From Pedobacter sp. MC2016-15 (GTDB taxonomy: Bacteria; Bacteroidota; Bacteroidia; Sphingobacteriales; Sphingobacteriaceae), in the NCBI RefSeq assembly GCF_026239695.1, contig NZ_JAPIVS010000003.1, positions 434,001-498,000 of the forward strand: a stretch of DNA of 64,000 nt. The letters are read 5' to 3'. Made by a program: the position numbers and the translations under genes. The notes below the pieces were generated by a model that ran no database searches, was not told the DNA's origin, and saw only the letters and a program-made list of their open reading frames with translations. Positions 1-9,201 of the stretch are shown here, piece by piece; position 1 is the stretch's first letter; each line of letters opens with the position of its first letter.

Positions 1-1
1 T

Positions 2-190
2 CAAATGTTATTTCCAATATCTTTATTACTTTTCTCTTTATCCCTTAACAGTCTTAATCTGATCCCACTGGTCATCCATATTTTATTATTTCCGTATATA
101 CTCTGGAGGGCATTCTATGATTATGTTGTTTATACAGCAGCTGTTTTTACAAAAATATTCCGGAAGCTGGGTAACAATTATGGACAATAG
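2..190 (+). CDS. C-terminal fragment of a membrane-anchored protein (5' end outside window)
   Basis: This reading frame is open from the window edge to a TAG stop at 190, so only about 62 C-terminal residues are visible. They form two hydrophobic stretches followed by a short basic tail (FTKIFRKLGNNYGQ), as expected for a C-terminal membrane anchor. The gene lies just upstream of a family 2 glycosyltransferase on the same strand, so a membrane glycosyltransferase or other polysaccharide protein is a reasonable inference. No family motif is visible and the function is not established. Confidence 0.4.
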   Translation, partial: QMLFPISLLLFSLSLNSLNLIPLVIHILLFPYILWRAFYDYVVYTAAVFTKIFRKLGNNYGQ

Positions 191-298
191 AGGATATTTT
201 ACCAAGGAACTTTTGGATACAAGTTTAACCACCTATATTTATATGTATAATTTAAGAAAGCAGTCAGTACTGTTCTCTTGCAATCAAAAAAAGAATTA

Positions 299-1276
299 AT
301 GGACGTTCAAAAATTAGTTACGATTATAATTCCAACTTTTAACAGAGAGATGAAACTTCCAGATGCAATAGAAAGTGCTTTAAATCAGACTTATCAAAAT
401 ATACAAGTGATCGTTGTCGATGATGGTTCTATTGACCGTACAGCTGATCTGGTAAAAAAATATCCCCGGGTAGAATATTACTATAAGAAAAATGGCGGTC
501 AGGCTTCTGCACGGAATGAAGGACTTAAACATGCCAAAGGTACCTTTATCGCGTCATTGGACTCTGATGATGTCTGGTATCCCGATTTTTTAAAGAATTG
601 TGTGGAGAAGCTTGATACGGAAGAACTGGATTTCGTGTTTGCCAACTGGGATCAGGATAGCAAGGGTGGTAAAACCTGGGACTTCCTCAATAATGATCCC
701 TTCCTGAAGCCTTTTATGAGTAAAGAAAAAAATGGCTGGATCGACCTGAATTCGAAAGAAGTTAGAGAACTCTATATCCGTTCATGCCCCTCACCATCTT
801 CGTCTCTGGTCATAAGGAGAACATCGATTGTTGAGGGCTGGGATGAGGAAATGAATATTGGTGACGACTGGTGCATGTATCTGCAAGCCATCCTGACTAA
901 GCCCTGCAAAGTGTCATTTACACTCAATAAGTTATGGCATAAAAGAATTGATGAGATCAATATCTACGACGGACGCAAGTGGAGTGAGGTGGTAGAATTT
1001 TTATATATCGCTGATGCAAAAGCTAAAATCATCAAATTCAAGGACCTGCTTACGCCGAAAGAGAAAAAAATCCTTGAAGAAAGATATATGGCCGGGCTTG
1101 TAGAATTTGCAAAACATAACCTGATCCGCGAACTAAACGTAAAACATTCGCTGAAACTCCTGATCAGGGCCTTTGCTGTCAATATACCATTTACGTTGAG
1201 GGAGATTCCGAAGGTGTTTGTAAAAGGACTGCAGGGAAAAATGAAAGCTCAGCAGGGATCAATTACCGAAAGTTAG
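299..1276 (+). CDS. Glycosyltransferase family 2
   Basis: Predicted to transfer a sugar from a nucleotide donor to a glycan or lipid acceptor in the cytoplasm. The N-terminus has the GT-A fold opening (VTIIIPTFNRE), the VVDDGS motif near residues 39-44, GGQASARNEG near 66-75, and SLDSDD near 86-91, which supplies the metal-binding DxD. The length of 325 residues suits a single-domain GT2. The ATG at 299 is preferred over one at 278 because it lies directly before the conserved first strand. The C-terminal third is probably the acceptor-recognition part. The acceptor cannot be read from the sequence. The fragment upstream suggests that a surface polysaccharide locus continues to the left. Confidence 0.88.
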   Translation: MDVQKLVTIIIPTFNREMKLPDAIESALNQTYQNIQVIVVDDGSIDRTADLVKKYPRVEYYYKKNGGQASARNEGLKHAKGTFIASLDSDDVWYPDFLKNCVEKLDTEELDFVFANWDQDSKGGKTWDFLNNDPFLKPFMSKEKNGWIDLNSKEVRELYIRSCPSPSSSLVIRRTSIVEGWDEEMNIGDDWCMYLQAILTKPCKVSFTLNKLWHKRIDEINIYDGRKWSEVVEFLYIADAKAKIIKFKDLLTPKEKKILEERYMAGLVEFAKHNLIRELNVKHSLKLLIRAFAVNIPFTLREIPKVFVKGLQGKMKAQQGSITES

Positions 1277-1398
1277 CCCGGATAAGCATACTGTCTACAA
1301 TGCTGTAGATATTATCTTCGCTAAACGACTATTGTAATCATGATGGTTTGGACTGAAATTTATTATTTAGATTTCCTGTCTAACCATTTATAAACAAT

Positions 1399-3513
1399 AT
1401 GAACATATCGTTAGCGATAGTACTACTGTTCTGTTTCTTATCTGCAGATATTTTGGCCCAAAACCGCAGTAAAACACAGCAATTACAGGAAATCGAGGTA
1501 GTTGCCAGTAAATCAAACAGGTTTGCAAAAAAGGATACAACATCCGTAGCCCGTTTACCGCTCAAAGATCTCGAAAACCCACAAGCCTTTACTGTTATTT
1601 CCAAAGAGTTATTGAAAGAACAGGTAGTTACCAGCTATAAAAATGCGTTCAAAAATGTTCCCGGAGTGATTGCTACTACTGCCCCTAATGGAGGCAACTA
1701 CATCAGGCTGCGTGGATTCTATGCCGGAAGCTATTTGCGTAATGGCATGGCCGCCCAGCAGTACCTGGGGTTGGACCCTATCAATATTGAGCGAATCGAA
1801 GTCATCAAAGGTCCTTCGGGTACCTTATTCGGATCAAGCCTGATCAGCTTTGGCGGATTGGTGAACAGGGTAACAAAAGAACCATATGCGGATGCAAAAA
1901 CGGAGATCAGCTATGCGACAGGCAATTTTGGGCTCAGCCGTATCACCTCAGATGTGAATGCTCCGGTCAGCACAGACAAATCTGTTTTGTTGAGGGTAAA
2001 TGCTGCTGCCAGCCAGGAACACAGTTTTCAGGACTATGGATTTGAACGCAGTGAAGCTATAACTCCCTCAATCATGTACAGGGTCAATAGTCGTCTTACG
2101 TTTTTGATTGATGCGGAATACTACAATGTACGCAGGGTAACACCGCTATACCCTGTCTTTTCGCCATCGATGAGCATAAAAAATTTCAAAGACCTGAAGC
2201 TCGACTACCATCAATCCTTAACAACAGATGAAACGATGATCAGTCAGAATAGCACAAATATCTTTACAAAAGCTGATTACAGGATCACAGACAAATGGAA
2301 GTCGGTAACACAACTGGCCTACAGCAACGGACGCTGGGATAATTACAGTGCGGTAAATGGCTTTTGGCTAAATGACTCCACCATACGCAGATCTGTAAAC
2401 CTGCAGCGCCCGAGAAATTTCAGCTCCATTAATATTCAGCAAAACTTTACAGGGGACTTTAAGACCGGAAAAATCAGACACAGGATGGTAGCCGGACTGG
2501 ATGTTTATCTTTTTGCTACTTCATTCCAGGCCTATAACGCGCTCAATTATGATACAATAAATGTGAAAAGCAGTACTCCTCCCTTGTCGCTCACGAGCGT
2601 CTATAACAGAATTACATCTGTGCCGCCCGGTATCTCAGCCAGGGCAGTACAAGGGCAGTATGCCTCATATATCTCAGATGTGCTGAACCTGACTGAGCAA
2701 CTGCTTGCCATGCTCAGCTTAAGGGCAGATATCTTCAATAACCGCGGGACGACAATTAATGGAGCTGCGGCTGCTGACAGGTACAGTCAGACTTCGTGGT
2801 CGCCTAAACTGGGACTGGTCTATCAGCCGCTTAAAGATCGGATCGCTCTTTTTGCCAATTATATGAACGGCTTTCAGAATGTGGCACCAGTAGTACAGCC
2901 GGATGGATCTCCAGCTTCCTTTGAACCCCAGCAGGCCAACCAATGGGAGGGTGGCACAAAACTGGAATTGCTCAGAAACAGACTCCATACAACGTTCAGC
3001 TTTTATCACATTGACGTATTCAATTTCATCAGAACAGCGCCGGCAGTGCTGAACGGGGTGGCTGGCACATATAGTTTCCAGGATGGTAAATTGCGCAGCA
3101 GGGGATATGAAGCTGAAGTGATCGCTAATCCTCTTCCAGGATTGAATCTGGTTCTTGGATATGGCCACAACGAGAATAAAATACTCAGAGCGACGCAGAA
3201 TGCAGGGAAATATATTGCTGCAAGTCCCCGGGATATTGCCAATGGATGGATCAGCTATAAAATATCCAAAGGGTCCGCGAACGGTTTGGGTGTGGGTTTT
3301 GGAGCGAACTACGTGAGCAAATCTTTCTTTGATGCTGCGAACACATTTGTCCTCCCTGATTATACCATGCTGGATGCCAGCTTGTTCTATGATTTACCGA
3401 GATGGAGCCTGACCTGTAAAGTTAATAACCTGACCAATAAAAGCGCCTGGGATATGAATGGGGCTCCGTTTACACCTGCACAGTTCATCGGGAATCTGTC
3501 TTTTAGGTTCTGA
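1399..3513 (+). CDS. TonB-dependent siderophore-type receptor
   Basis: Outer-membrane receptor of 704 residues, probably taking up a ferric siderophore with energy from TonB. A signal peptide covers about residues 1-20 and ends ADILAQ. A plug domain follows: VIATTAPNGGNYIRLRGF and the INIERIEVIKGPSGTLFG segment typical of siderophore receptors. The rest is a long beta-barrel with repeated aromatic strands, ending in NLSFRF with a terminal Phe as expected for an outer-membrane protein. It lacks the N-terminal carboxypeptidase-like domain of SusC/Oar-type receptors. No siderophore synthesis gene or FecIR pair lies beside it, so the ligand is unknown. Its promoter is not obvious. Confidence 0.93.
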   Translation: MNISLAIVLLFCFLSADILAQNRSKTQQLQEIEVVASKSNRFAKKDTTSVARLPLKDLENPQAFTVISKELLKEQVVTSYKNAFKNVPGVIATTAPNGGNYIRLRGFYAGSYLRNGMAAQQYLGLDPINIERIEVIKGPSGTLFGSSLISFGGLVNRVTKEPYADAKTEISYATGNFGLSRITSDVNAPVSTDKSVLLRVNAAASQEHSFQDYGFERSEAITPSIMYRVNSRLTFLIDAEYYNVRRVTPLYPVFSPSMSIKNFKDLKLDYHQSLTTDETMISQNSTNIFTKADYRITDKWKSVTQLAYSNGRWDNYSAVNGFWLNDSTIRRSVNLQRPRNFSSINIQQNFTGDFKTGKIRHRMVAGLDVYLFATSFQAYNALNYDTINVKSSTPPLSLTSVYNRITSVPPGISARAVQGQYASYISDVLNLTEQLLAMLSLRADIFNNRGTTINGAAAADRYSQTSWSPKLGLVYQPLKDRIALFANYMNGFQNVAPVVQPDGSPASFEPQQANQWEGGTKLELLRNRLHTTFSFYHIDVFNFIRTAPAVLNGVAGTYSFQDGKLRSRGYEAEVIANPLPGLNLVLGYGHNENKILRATQNAGKYIAASPRDIANGWISYKISKGSANGLGVGFGANYVSKSFFDAANTFVLPDYTMLDASLFYDLPRWSLTCKVNNLTNKSAWDMNGAPFTPAQFIGNLSFRF

Positions 3514-3565
3514 AAAAGAATTGCTTTTTTTTCTAAAAAAGATTACACGATCTAATAAATAATGC

Positions 3566-3573
3566 TACATTTG
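3566..3573 (+). promoter_or_regulatory. Promoter -7 box for tRNA-Leu(CAG)
   Basis: TACATTTG matches the Bacteroidota -7 consensus TAnnTTTG. A TTA at 3543-3545, 20 bases upstream, resembles the TTG -33 element. The box ends 34 bases before the mature tRNA 5' end. Confidence 0.55.
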
Positions 3574-3607
3574 TCGCCACGACAGGATGCTCTTAGTGTT
3601 TGTCAAT

Positions 3608-3691
3608 GCCCGGATGGCGAAATTGGTAAACGTTGCGGTCTCAGAAGCCGTTGGAGTAAGATCCTTGAGAGTTCGAGTCTCTCTTCGGGCA
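3608..3691 (+). tRNA. tRNA-Leu (anticodon CAG)
   Basis: Cloverleaf with acceptor GCCCGGA/TTCGGGC (one G-U pair), a D arm, an anticodon loop CTCAGAA giving anticodon CAG, a long class II variable arm and a GTTCGAGT T loop. The long variable arm and anticodon identify leucine. CCA is not encoded. A strong terminator follows. Confidence 0.95.
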
Positions 3692-3704
3692 CGTTATTTG
3701 CGTT

Positions 3705-3740
3705 AAACCGTCTAACAATCAATATGTTAGACGGTTTTTT
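3705..3740 (+). terminator. Rho-independent terminator of tRNA-Leu(CAG)
   Basis: A perfect 12-base-pair stem (3705-3716 with 3726-3737) ends in a run of six T. It lies 13 bases after the tRNA. Confidence 0.85.
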
Positions 3741-3803
3741 GTTTTTCGGTGTCGGTAAGCGCTTATATTCCCTGCTGATTGAGGTGGAAAGAAGCCTTGC
3801 GGA

Positions 3804-4220
3804 TTACTGGCTTATATCGATAAAATTTAAGCCGAAAAGATCAAACGTTGATTTAATGGTGCTGCCCTCGTATGATGGTTCCTTAGTTGGTGTAATAGTA
3901 AAATCAACATTTGTTCCACTAGGCAGATAGTAATCTTGCTTAATTGTTCCGTTTACAACGTAACTATCTCCAATCTTTTTATAGGTCAGTTTTTCCTCAC
4001 CATACTTTGCAGCATTCTGGATACTAGTAGAAAGAGTAACTTCTGATGGTGAAGTGAATACGAAATGTATGTATTGTTGTCGATTATCGGCATCAATTAT
4101 CCATCGGGCCGCATATTCTCTTCCAACTATTGAGAATTCTGGAGTTGCTTTTTCTGAATTCTTGCTGCAGGCTACAATTGAGAAGGTTAAGATTAGTAAG
4201 ATTAAGATTTGTTTTTTCAT
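3804..4220 (-). CDS. Small hypothetical lipoprotein
   Basis: A 138-residue protein with a lipoprotein signal peptide: Lys-rich start, hydrophobic core and lipobox IVACS with the modified Cys near residue 18. The mature part is rich in Thr, Ser and aromatic residues and looks like a small beta-sandwich, roughly lipocalin-like. I recognise no family. It stands alone, convergent with the tRNA-Leu gene. A TACATTTG-like box on the minus strand at 4345-4352 could be its promoter, but that is 125 bases from the start and has no -33 partner. Confidence 0.7.
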   Translation of the reverse strand: MKKQILILLILTFSIVACSKNSEKATPEFSIVGREYAARWIIDADNRQQYIHFVFTSPSEVTLSTSIQNAAKYGEEKLTYKKIGDSYVVNGTIKQDYYLPSGTNVDFTITPTKEPSYEGSTIKSTFDLFGLNFIDISQ

Positions 4221-4590
4221 AAGTGTTATTTCTCTGATTTATAATTAAATATTATCACTTCCATCACAAAATCAGCATAATATGAACTATTCTTCGTAGT
4301 AGCGATCCAGGTTGGTGGTGCATTTTTGTAAAGTACAATAAAAACAAATGTACATACAAATTAATATCACACATATTATTAGTTAATAATAAAGATGATA
4401 GTCGTTGCAAAGCAGTCATTAGTTAAAGTAGATAATTCTCTACTTTCTATCAGCTTTAACCGATTTTACTATACTTCTGTATGTAAAGTCAAATCTTTGA
4501 TTCCTGTGATCCTTTCACCTGGATATTCTCTAATTTTATAAAAACCGCAGGTTTGAGCTGTTGGTTATCACATAAAATCAATATCAAAAA
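4221..4590. other. AT-rich 370-base divergent intergenic region
   Basis: Lies between the small lipoprotein and the flavin monooxygenase, which point away from each other. It holds a perfect 8-base inverted repeat (4425-4432 with 4439-4446, six-base loop) and a minus-strand TACATTTG-like box (4345-4352). I see no ORF or RNA gene in it. Confidence 0.5.
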
Positions 4591-5604
4591 ATGGCAGGAA
4601 TTACTTATTCAGTATTAGATTTAGCTACAGTGGTTGCTGGTAAAACCCCTGTAGATACCTTTCGCCTCAGTCTGGAGCTTGCCCAACATGCAGAAGCACT
4701 GGGTTATAAAAGATTTTGGCTCGCAGAACATCACAATATGATCAGTGTAGCAAGTTCTGCAACTTCTGTACTGATCGGATATATCGCAGGAGGAACCAAA
4801 ACTATCAGGGTTGGATCCGGGGGCATTATGCTGCCCAATCACTCACCCCTGGTGATCGCGGAACAGTTTGGGACACTTGAATCACTTTATCCCGGAAGGA
4901 TAGATCTGGGATTGGGCAGGGCACCGGGTACCGACCAGGTAACGGCAATGGCAATCAGAGGTAGCCGCTTTAATGCTGCTCATGATTTCCCTGAAGATGT
5001 GGCGCAACTGCAGACTTACTTCTCTGACGACAATGTGAGCAGCCAGGTACGGGCAATCCCGGGTGAGGGACTTGATATCCCGATCTGGATTTTGGGATCG
5101 AGCACAGACAGTGCAAGGCTGGCAGCAGCAAAAGGTCTTCCCTATGCTTTCGCGAGTCATTTTGCTCCGGCACAGTTCTTAACCGCTATCAATATCTATC
5201 GTCAGAATTTTAAGCCTTCAGAATTTCTGGACAAACCTTACGTGATCTCCTGTGTGAATGTTGTAGCTGCGGATACGGATGCTGAGGCAAACAGGCTGGT
5301 TACTTCATTACTTCAATTCTTTATGGGAGTGGTTACGGGTAAACGCCGGTTATTACAACCTCCGGTAGACAGCATGGAAGACATATGGACTGCCCAGGAA
5401 GCAGAAGCCGTTGGGCAGATGCTTGGCTGTTCATTTATCGGCAGTCCGGATACGATAAGGGAAGATCTGCAGTCTTTCATGGACCAGACGAAAGTGGATG
5501 AGCTCATGGTTACATCTCACATCTACGACCATCAGGCCCGGCTACACTCTTACGAGCTGTTTGCAGACGTGGTGAAGAAAGTAAATGTACCAGTACTGGA
5601 CTAA
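4591..5604 (+). CDS. LLM-class flavin-dependent oxidoreductase (luciferase-like)
   Basis: A 337-residue luciferase-like monooxygenase, expected to use reduced FMN or F420-like flavin to oxidise a small organic substrate. Family signatures are the AEHHN motif near residues 45-49, [21 protein letters not shown] with the conserved start of the flavin-binding strand, and the [10 protein letters not shown] loop near residues 108-117. It resembles the MsnO8/YhbW subgroup, whose physiological substrates are mostly unknown. An aldo/keto reductase follows after 33 bases on the same strand, suggesting a two-gene redox unit that handles carbonyl compounds. Confidence 0.9.
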   Translation: MAGITYSVLDLATVVAGKTPVDTFRLSLELAQHAEALGYKRFWLAEHHNMISVASSATSVLIGYIAGGTKTIRVGSGGIMLPNHSPLVIAEQFGTLESLYPGRIDLGLGRAPGTDQVTAMAIRGSRFNAAHDFPEDVAQLQTYFSDDNVSSQVRAIPGEGLDIPIWILGSSTDSARLAAAKGLPYAFASHFAPAQFLTAINIYRQNFKPSEFLDKPYVISCVNVVAADTDAEANRLVTSLLQFFMGVVTGKRRLLQPPVDSMEDIWTAQEAEAVGQMLGCSFIGSPDTIREDLQSFMDQTKVDELMVTSHIYDHQARLHSYELFADVVKKVNVPVLD

Positions 5605-5637
5605 ACCCTAAATTAAAACTTACTAAATTTATATAGA

Positions 5638-6669
5638 ATGGAATACAGACAATTAGGCGCATCGGGTCTTAAAGTACCAGTATTGAGTTTTGGTACTGCG
5701 ACCTTTGGTGGCGGTAATGAATTTTTTAAAGCCTGGGGAGAAACCCAGCTCGATGAAGCCAAACATTTGATCAATCTTTGTCTGGATGCAGGGGTGACTT
5801 TGTTTGATACAGCCAACGTGTACTCACGTGGGGTATCAGAAGAGATCCTGGGCCAGGCGCTGGAAGGCATCCGAAACCAGGTGCTGATCTCCACTAAAGC
5901 GACGTTCAAAATGGGCGATGGACCCAATGATTATGGCTCTTCACGTTTGCAACTGATCAAACAATGTGAAGACAGTCTGAAAAGATTAAAAACCGATCAT
6001 ATTGATATCTACCATATGCATGGTTTCGACGGGAATACACCTGTAGAAGAAACTTTGAAATCCCTGGACAATCTGATCCAGAGTGGTAAGGTAAGATATA
6101 TTGCCTGTTCAAACTTCTCTGGATGGCACCTGATGAAATCGCTCTCCACCTCTGAAAAATATGGATGGTCGAAATACATCGCCCATCAGGCTTACTACTC
6201 CTTGCTGGACAGGGAATTTGAATGGGAGCTGATGCCACTGGGTATTGATCAGCATATTGGCACCATCGTATGGAGCCCGCTGGCTTCGGGAAGATTGTCT
6301 GGTAAGTACAGGAGAAACCAGCCACGTCCGGCAGACAGCCGCGATCAGAAAGGCGGCCATCATGGTCCCGACCTGAACGAAGAACGTTTATATAACATCA
6401 TTGATGCACTGGATGAGGTGGCAGAGGAAACTGGTAAATCTGTTGCACAGGTATCCATCAACTGGTTATTACAGCGGCCAACCATCTCGAATATCATCAT
6501 CGGTGCAAGAAATGAAGAGCAGCTAAAGCAAAATCTGGAAGCCGTAGGCTGGAACCTGACGACAGATCAGGTGAAAAAACTGGATGCTGCAAGTGTTACA
6601 GATCCGGTGTATCCATACTGGCATCAAAGGCAGGATACCACGCTGGTTCCATTGCCAGAGTTCTACTAA
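5638..6669 (+). CDS. Aldo/keto reductase
   Basis: A 343-residue NADPH-dependent aldehyde or ketone reductase with a TIM-barrel fold. The catalytic tetrad is complete: Asp57 (LFDTANVYSRG), Tyr62, Lys87 (ISTKATF) and His128 (IYHMHG). The C-terminal cofactor-binding segment includes IIIGARNEEQLKQNL. It resembles the YajO/Gpr-like subgroup. It probably shares a transcript with the flavin oxidoreductase upstream. The substrate is not predictable from sequence. Confidence 0.92.
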   Translation: MEYRQLGASGLKVPVLSFGTATFGGGNEFFKAWGETQLDEAKHLINLCLDAGVTLFDTANVYSRGVSEEILGQALEGIRNQVLISTKATFKMGDGPNDYGSSRLQLIKQCEDSLKRLKTDHIDIYHMHGFDGNTPVEETLKSLDNLIQSGKVRYIACSNFSGWHLMKSLSTSEKYGWSKYIAHQAYYSLLDREFEWELMPLGIDQHIGTIVWSPLASGRLSGKYRRNQPRPADSRDQKGGHHGPDLNEERLYNIIDALDEVAEETGKSVAQVSINWLLQRPTISNIIIGARNEEQLKQNLEAVGWNLTTDQVKKLDAASVTDPVYPYWHQRQDTTLVPLPEFY

Positions 6670-6684
6670 ACCAGAAGTCATTTT

Positions 6685-6720
6685 TTACAGGCAGTTTGTA
6701 CCTCTACATACTGCCTGTAA
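6685..6720. repeat. Inverted repeat downstream of the aldo/keto reductase
   Basis: A perfect 11-base stem (6685-6695 with 6710-6720) with a 14-base loop. No T-run follows on the plus strand, so it is not a standard intrinsic terminator. It may mark the 3' end of the preceding transcript. Confidence 0.5.
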
Positions 6721-6816
6721 TATTTAAGGGTAATGCCCGTTCTAAAAAGGAAGTAGCTTACAGCCTTAAAAAGGTAGATTTTTATTCTTAAATTAGCCTG
6801 AACTAAATATAAATCT

Positions 6817-7248
6817 ATGAAATACATTTCGATGTTATTGCTGTTTACAGCGATTTCCTTTACAGGGTTTGGACAGAATAAAGATGCTATTCTGGGAAAA
6901 TGGATTAACTCTACCGGCGAAGCACATGTAGAGATTTTTAAGAAGGCTGACAAGTACAATGGTAAAATTGTATGGCTGAAGACACAGAAAGATGAAAAAG
7001 GGATTGTGAAGACGGATTTGAAGAACCCTGATCCCGCTTTGCGCAGCAGGCCTATTTTAGGAATGGAAATGCTGAGGGATTTTGTGTATGATGATGGCAA
7101 ATGGACCGATGGTAAAATATATGACCCTAAATCGGGCAAGACCTATAGTTGTAATATGAATATTAAAGAAAATGGAGATTTAAATATGAGAGGATATATC
7201 GGTGTTTCATTACTTGGAAGAACTGAAGTTTGGAAAAGGGTTAAATAA
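6817..7248 (+). CDS. DUF2147 family secreted protein
   Basis: A 143-residue protein with a signal peptide ending near FTGFGQ and a single DUF2147-like domain. The pattern is GKWINSTGEAHVEIF, YNGKIVWLK, then GKWTDGKIYDPKSGKTYSC and a closing RGYIGVSLLGRTEVWKRV. These proteins are small extracytoplasmic beta-barrels of unknown role. The stop codon overlaps the next start by one base, so it is translationally coupled to the BNR-repeat protein. Confidence 0.85.
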   Translation: MKYISMLLLFTAISFTGFGQNKDAILGKWINSTGEAHVEIFKKADKYNGKIVWLKTQKDEKGIVKTDLKNPDPALRSRPILGMEMLRDFVYDDGKWTDGKIYDPKSGKTYSCNMNIKENGDLNMRGYIGVSLLGRTEVWKRVK

Positions 7249-8264
7249 TGAGGATATACCTTTTATTTTTACTGCTGATTCCCCTCTCCGGGTTTGGACA
7301 AACTTATGAACTGGGATCACTGACAACAGCAGCCAATACCAGCATACGTGGCATTTCTGTGATTTCTGACAGCGTCGCCTGGGTAAGCGGAAGTAATGGT
7401 ACTATTGGGCTCACTACTGACGGGGGCAAAAGATGGAAGTGGACAAAACCCAAGGGTTATGAGAAACTCGACTTCCGCGATATCGAAGCTTTTGATGAAA
7501 ACCGGGCAATCATTGTCAATGCAGGGTCGCCGGCTTATATCCTGCGTACGGAGGATGGTGGTAAAAGCTGGACAGAGCACTATAAAAATGCTGATTCGGC
7601 AATATTTCTGGACGGCATGGATTTCTGGGATGAAAAAAGGGGAATTATCTTTGGTGATCCCATTAAAAGCCGGTTGCAACTCCTGGCCACCAATGACGGT
7701 GGGCTTACCTGGAAAGACGCCAGTGAGTCCCTGAAATTTCAAATGGCCGATGGCGAAGCGGGTTTTGCCGCAAGTGGCAGCACGATCAAAACTTTGGCTG
7801 GTGGTAAAGTATGGATTGCTACAGGAGGTACAAAATCCAATATTTACACTTCTGATGATTATGGCCAGAACTGGCGTAGATACGAAGTGCCGATCCTGCA
7901 GGGTAAGAACAGTACAGGTGTTTTTTCCATGGACTTCCATGATGCCAATCTGGGGATTGTAGTAGGAGGGGATTATCAGAAAGACAAAGAAAATTCCAAT
8001 AATGTATTGCTAACCACAGATGGAGGGAAATCATGGGACAAACCCTCCAGGCCAGTCTTTGGCTACCGCTCGGGGGTGATCTGGTATGATGCAAAAAACT
8101 GTTTTGCCACGGGTACTTCGGGAACCGATGTTTCCAGAAATGGAGGACAAAACTGGTATCATATCTCTGATGAAAGCTTTAATGCCATCAGCAAAGCCAA
8201 GAAAGGCAGACTGATACTGCTTGCAGGTAATAAGGGATTGATCTACTCATTCAAAATACAATAA
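7248..8264 (+). CDS. Secreted BNR/Ycf48-like beta-propeller protein
   Basis: A 338-residue exported protein, signal peptide ending SGFGQ, with at least six Asp-box motifs of the S/T-x-D-x-G-x-x-W type: TTDGGKRWKW, TEDGGKSWTE, TNDGGLTWKD, SDDYGQNWRR, TTDGGKSWDK and SRNGGQNWYH. They are spaced as blades of a beta-propeller. Such proteins are often annotated as oxidoreductase or photosystem stability factor-like, but no catalytic residues are visible and assembly or binding roles are more likely. It overlaps the DUF2147 gene by one base. Confidence 0.85.
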   Translation: MRIYLLFLLLIPLSGFGQTYELGSLTTAANTSIRGISVISDSVAWVSGSNGTIGLTTDGGKRWKWTKPKGYEKLDFRDIEAFDENRAIIVNAGSPAYILRTEDGGKSWTEHYKNADSAIFLDGMDFWDEKRGIIFGDPIKSRLQLLATNDGGLTWKDASESLKFQMADGEAGFAASGSTIKTLAGGKVWIATGGTKSNIYTSDDYGQNWRRYEVPILQGKNSTGVFSMDFHDANLGIVVGGDYQKDKENSNNVLLTTDGGKSWDKPSRPVFGYRSGVIWYDAKNCFATGTSGTDVSRNGGQNWYHISDESFNAISKAKKGRLILLAGNKGLIYSFKIQ

Positions 8265-8274
8265 AATTAAACCG

Positions 8275-8565
8275 ATGTCAGCGTTAAAACCAACGATTAG
8301 TATTGAATATTGCCCGAAATGCGGATGGATGCTCAGAGCAGCCTATATGGCGCAGGAGCTACTTTCGACTTTTACAGATGAAATAAATGGCGTATTGCTG
8401 CAACCAAGTGAGTTCGGCGGTTCATATATCATCCGTATTGATGGAGAAATTGTATTCGACAGAAAAGAGAAAGGGCGCTTCCCGGAGATTAAAGAGCTGA
8501 AACAGCTGGTTCGCGATGTGGTCAGTCCTGATAAGAGTCTGGGTCACTCAGATAAACCAGCATAA
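8275..8565 (+). CDS. SelT/SelW/SelH-family (Rdx) protein
   Basis: A 96-residue thioredoxin-like protein. The redox motif CPKC (Cys13, Cys16) follows the first strand (SIEYCPKCGW), and the second half has the SYIIRIDGEIVFDRKEKGRFPE pattern of the Rdx family. The selenocysteine position of animal SelW is cysteine here. It closes the three-gene run, ten bases after the BNR protein, and is followed by a strong hairpin. A thiol-redox role is inferred from the family. Confidence 0.88.
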   Translation: MSALKPTISIEYCPKCGWMLRAAYMAQELLSTFTDEINGVLLQPSEFGGSYIIRIDGEIVFDRKEKGRFPEIKELKQLVRDVVSPDKSLGHSDKPA

Positions 8566-8605
8566 AAAAGAAAGGCCTCTAAGATAATTAGAGGCCTTTC
8601 TTTTT
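8565..8605. terminator. Bidirectional terminator between the SelW-like gene and the tRNA cluster
   Basis: A perfect 18-base-pair stem (8565-8582 with 8588-8605) and five-base loop, flanked by A-rich and T-rich ends. It can stop transcription of the SelW-like gene on plus and of the tRNA array on minus. The last tRNA ends only four bases away. Confidence 0.85.
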
Positions 8606-8608
8606 CTG

Positions 8609-8693
8609 TACTCAGAGCGGGAATCGAACCCGCACGACTTTTAAGGTCACAGGATTTTAAGTCCTGCGTGTCTACCAGTTCCACCATCTGAGC
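8609..8693 (-). tRNA. tRNA-Leu (anticodon TAA), copy 2 of the cassette
   Basis: Class II cloverleaf with loop CTTAAAA (anticodon TAA), long variable arm and GGTTCGATTCC T arm. The first acceptor pair is G-U. Identical in sequence to the copy at 8860-8944. It is the last tRNA in the transcript. Confidence 0.95.
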
Positions 8694-8743
8694 AGGTGTA
8701 AAACCTTATTAAAAATAAAAGCCTTCAATAAAGAAGGCTTTAG

Positions 8744-8816
<73 letters not shown>

Positions 8817-8859
8817 ATTGGTATGTTAGTGTTGTATCTTAACGATACAGGTATTAATG

Positions 8860-8944
8860 TACTCAGAGCGGGAATCGAACCCGCACGACTTTTAAGGTCA
8901 CAGGATTTTAAGTCCTGCGTGTCTACCAGTTCCACCATCTGAGC
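8860..8944 (-). tRNA. tRNA-Leu (anticodon TAA), copy 1 of the cassette
   Basis: Same sequence and fold as 8609-8693. It is transcribed after the first tRNA-Gly and before the second. Confidence 0.95.
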
Positions 8945-8992
8945 AGGTGTTAACCTTTTAATTAAACGCTTCCTGGTAAGGAAAACATTTAG

Positions 8993-9065
<73 letters not shown>

Positions 9066-9145
9066 ATTGGTTTTATTCACATCATCCGATGTTTACCCTC
9101 TAGGCAGATGTAAATAATTGTTTACCTTCTTTCCGTTTGGGAATG

Positions 9146-9175
9146 CAAATATAAATACTTTTATATTACTGTCAA
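9146..9175 (-). promoter_or_regulatory. Promoter of the Gly-Leu-Gly-Leu tRNA array
   Basis: On the minus strand TTG (9175-9173), 19 bases, then TATATTTG (9153-9146) fits the Bacteroidota -33/-7 consensus exactly. The start of transcription should fall near 9140, about 75 bases before the first tRNA. Confidence 0.8.
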
Positions 9176-9201
9176 GTTATTTTTCATAATAAATCCGGGT
9201 T

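Noticed and set aside
117..299. Sixty-codon ORF overlapping the end of the first partial gene
   Set aside because: It lies in another frame of the partial upstream gene and has no recognisable features.
2719..3168. Minus-strand ORF of 149 codons
   Set aside because: Antisense to the siderophore-type receptor barrel with no conserved motif.
3562..3930. Plus-strand ORF of 122 codons
   Set aside because: It runs through tRNA-Leu(CAG), its terminator and the antisense of a lipoprotein gene.
7317..7940. Minus-strand ORF of 207 codons
   Set aside because: Antisense to the BNR-repeat protein; composition is Cys-rich and shows no domain.
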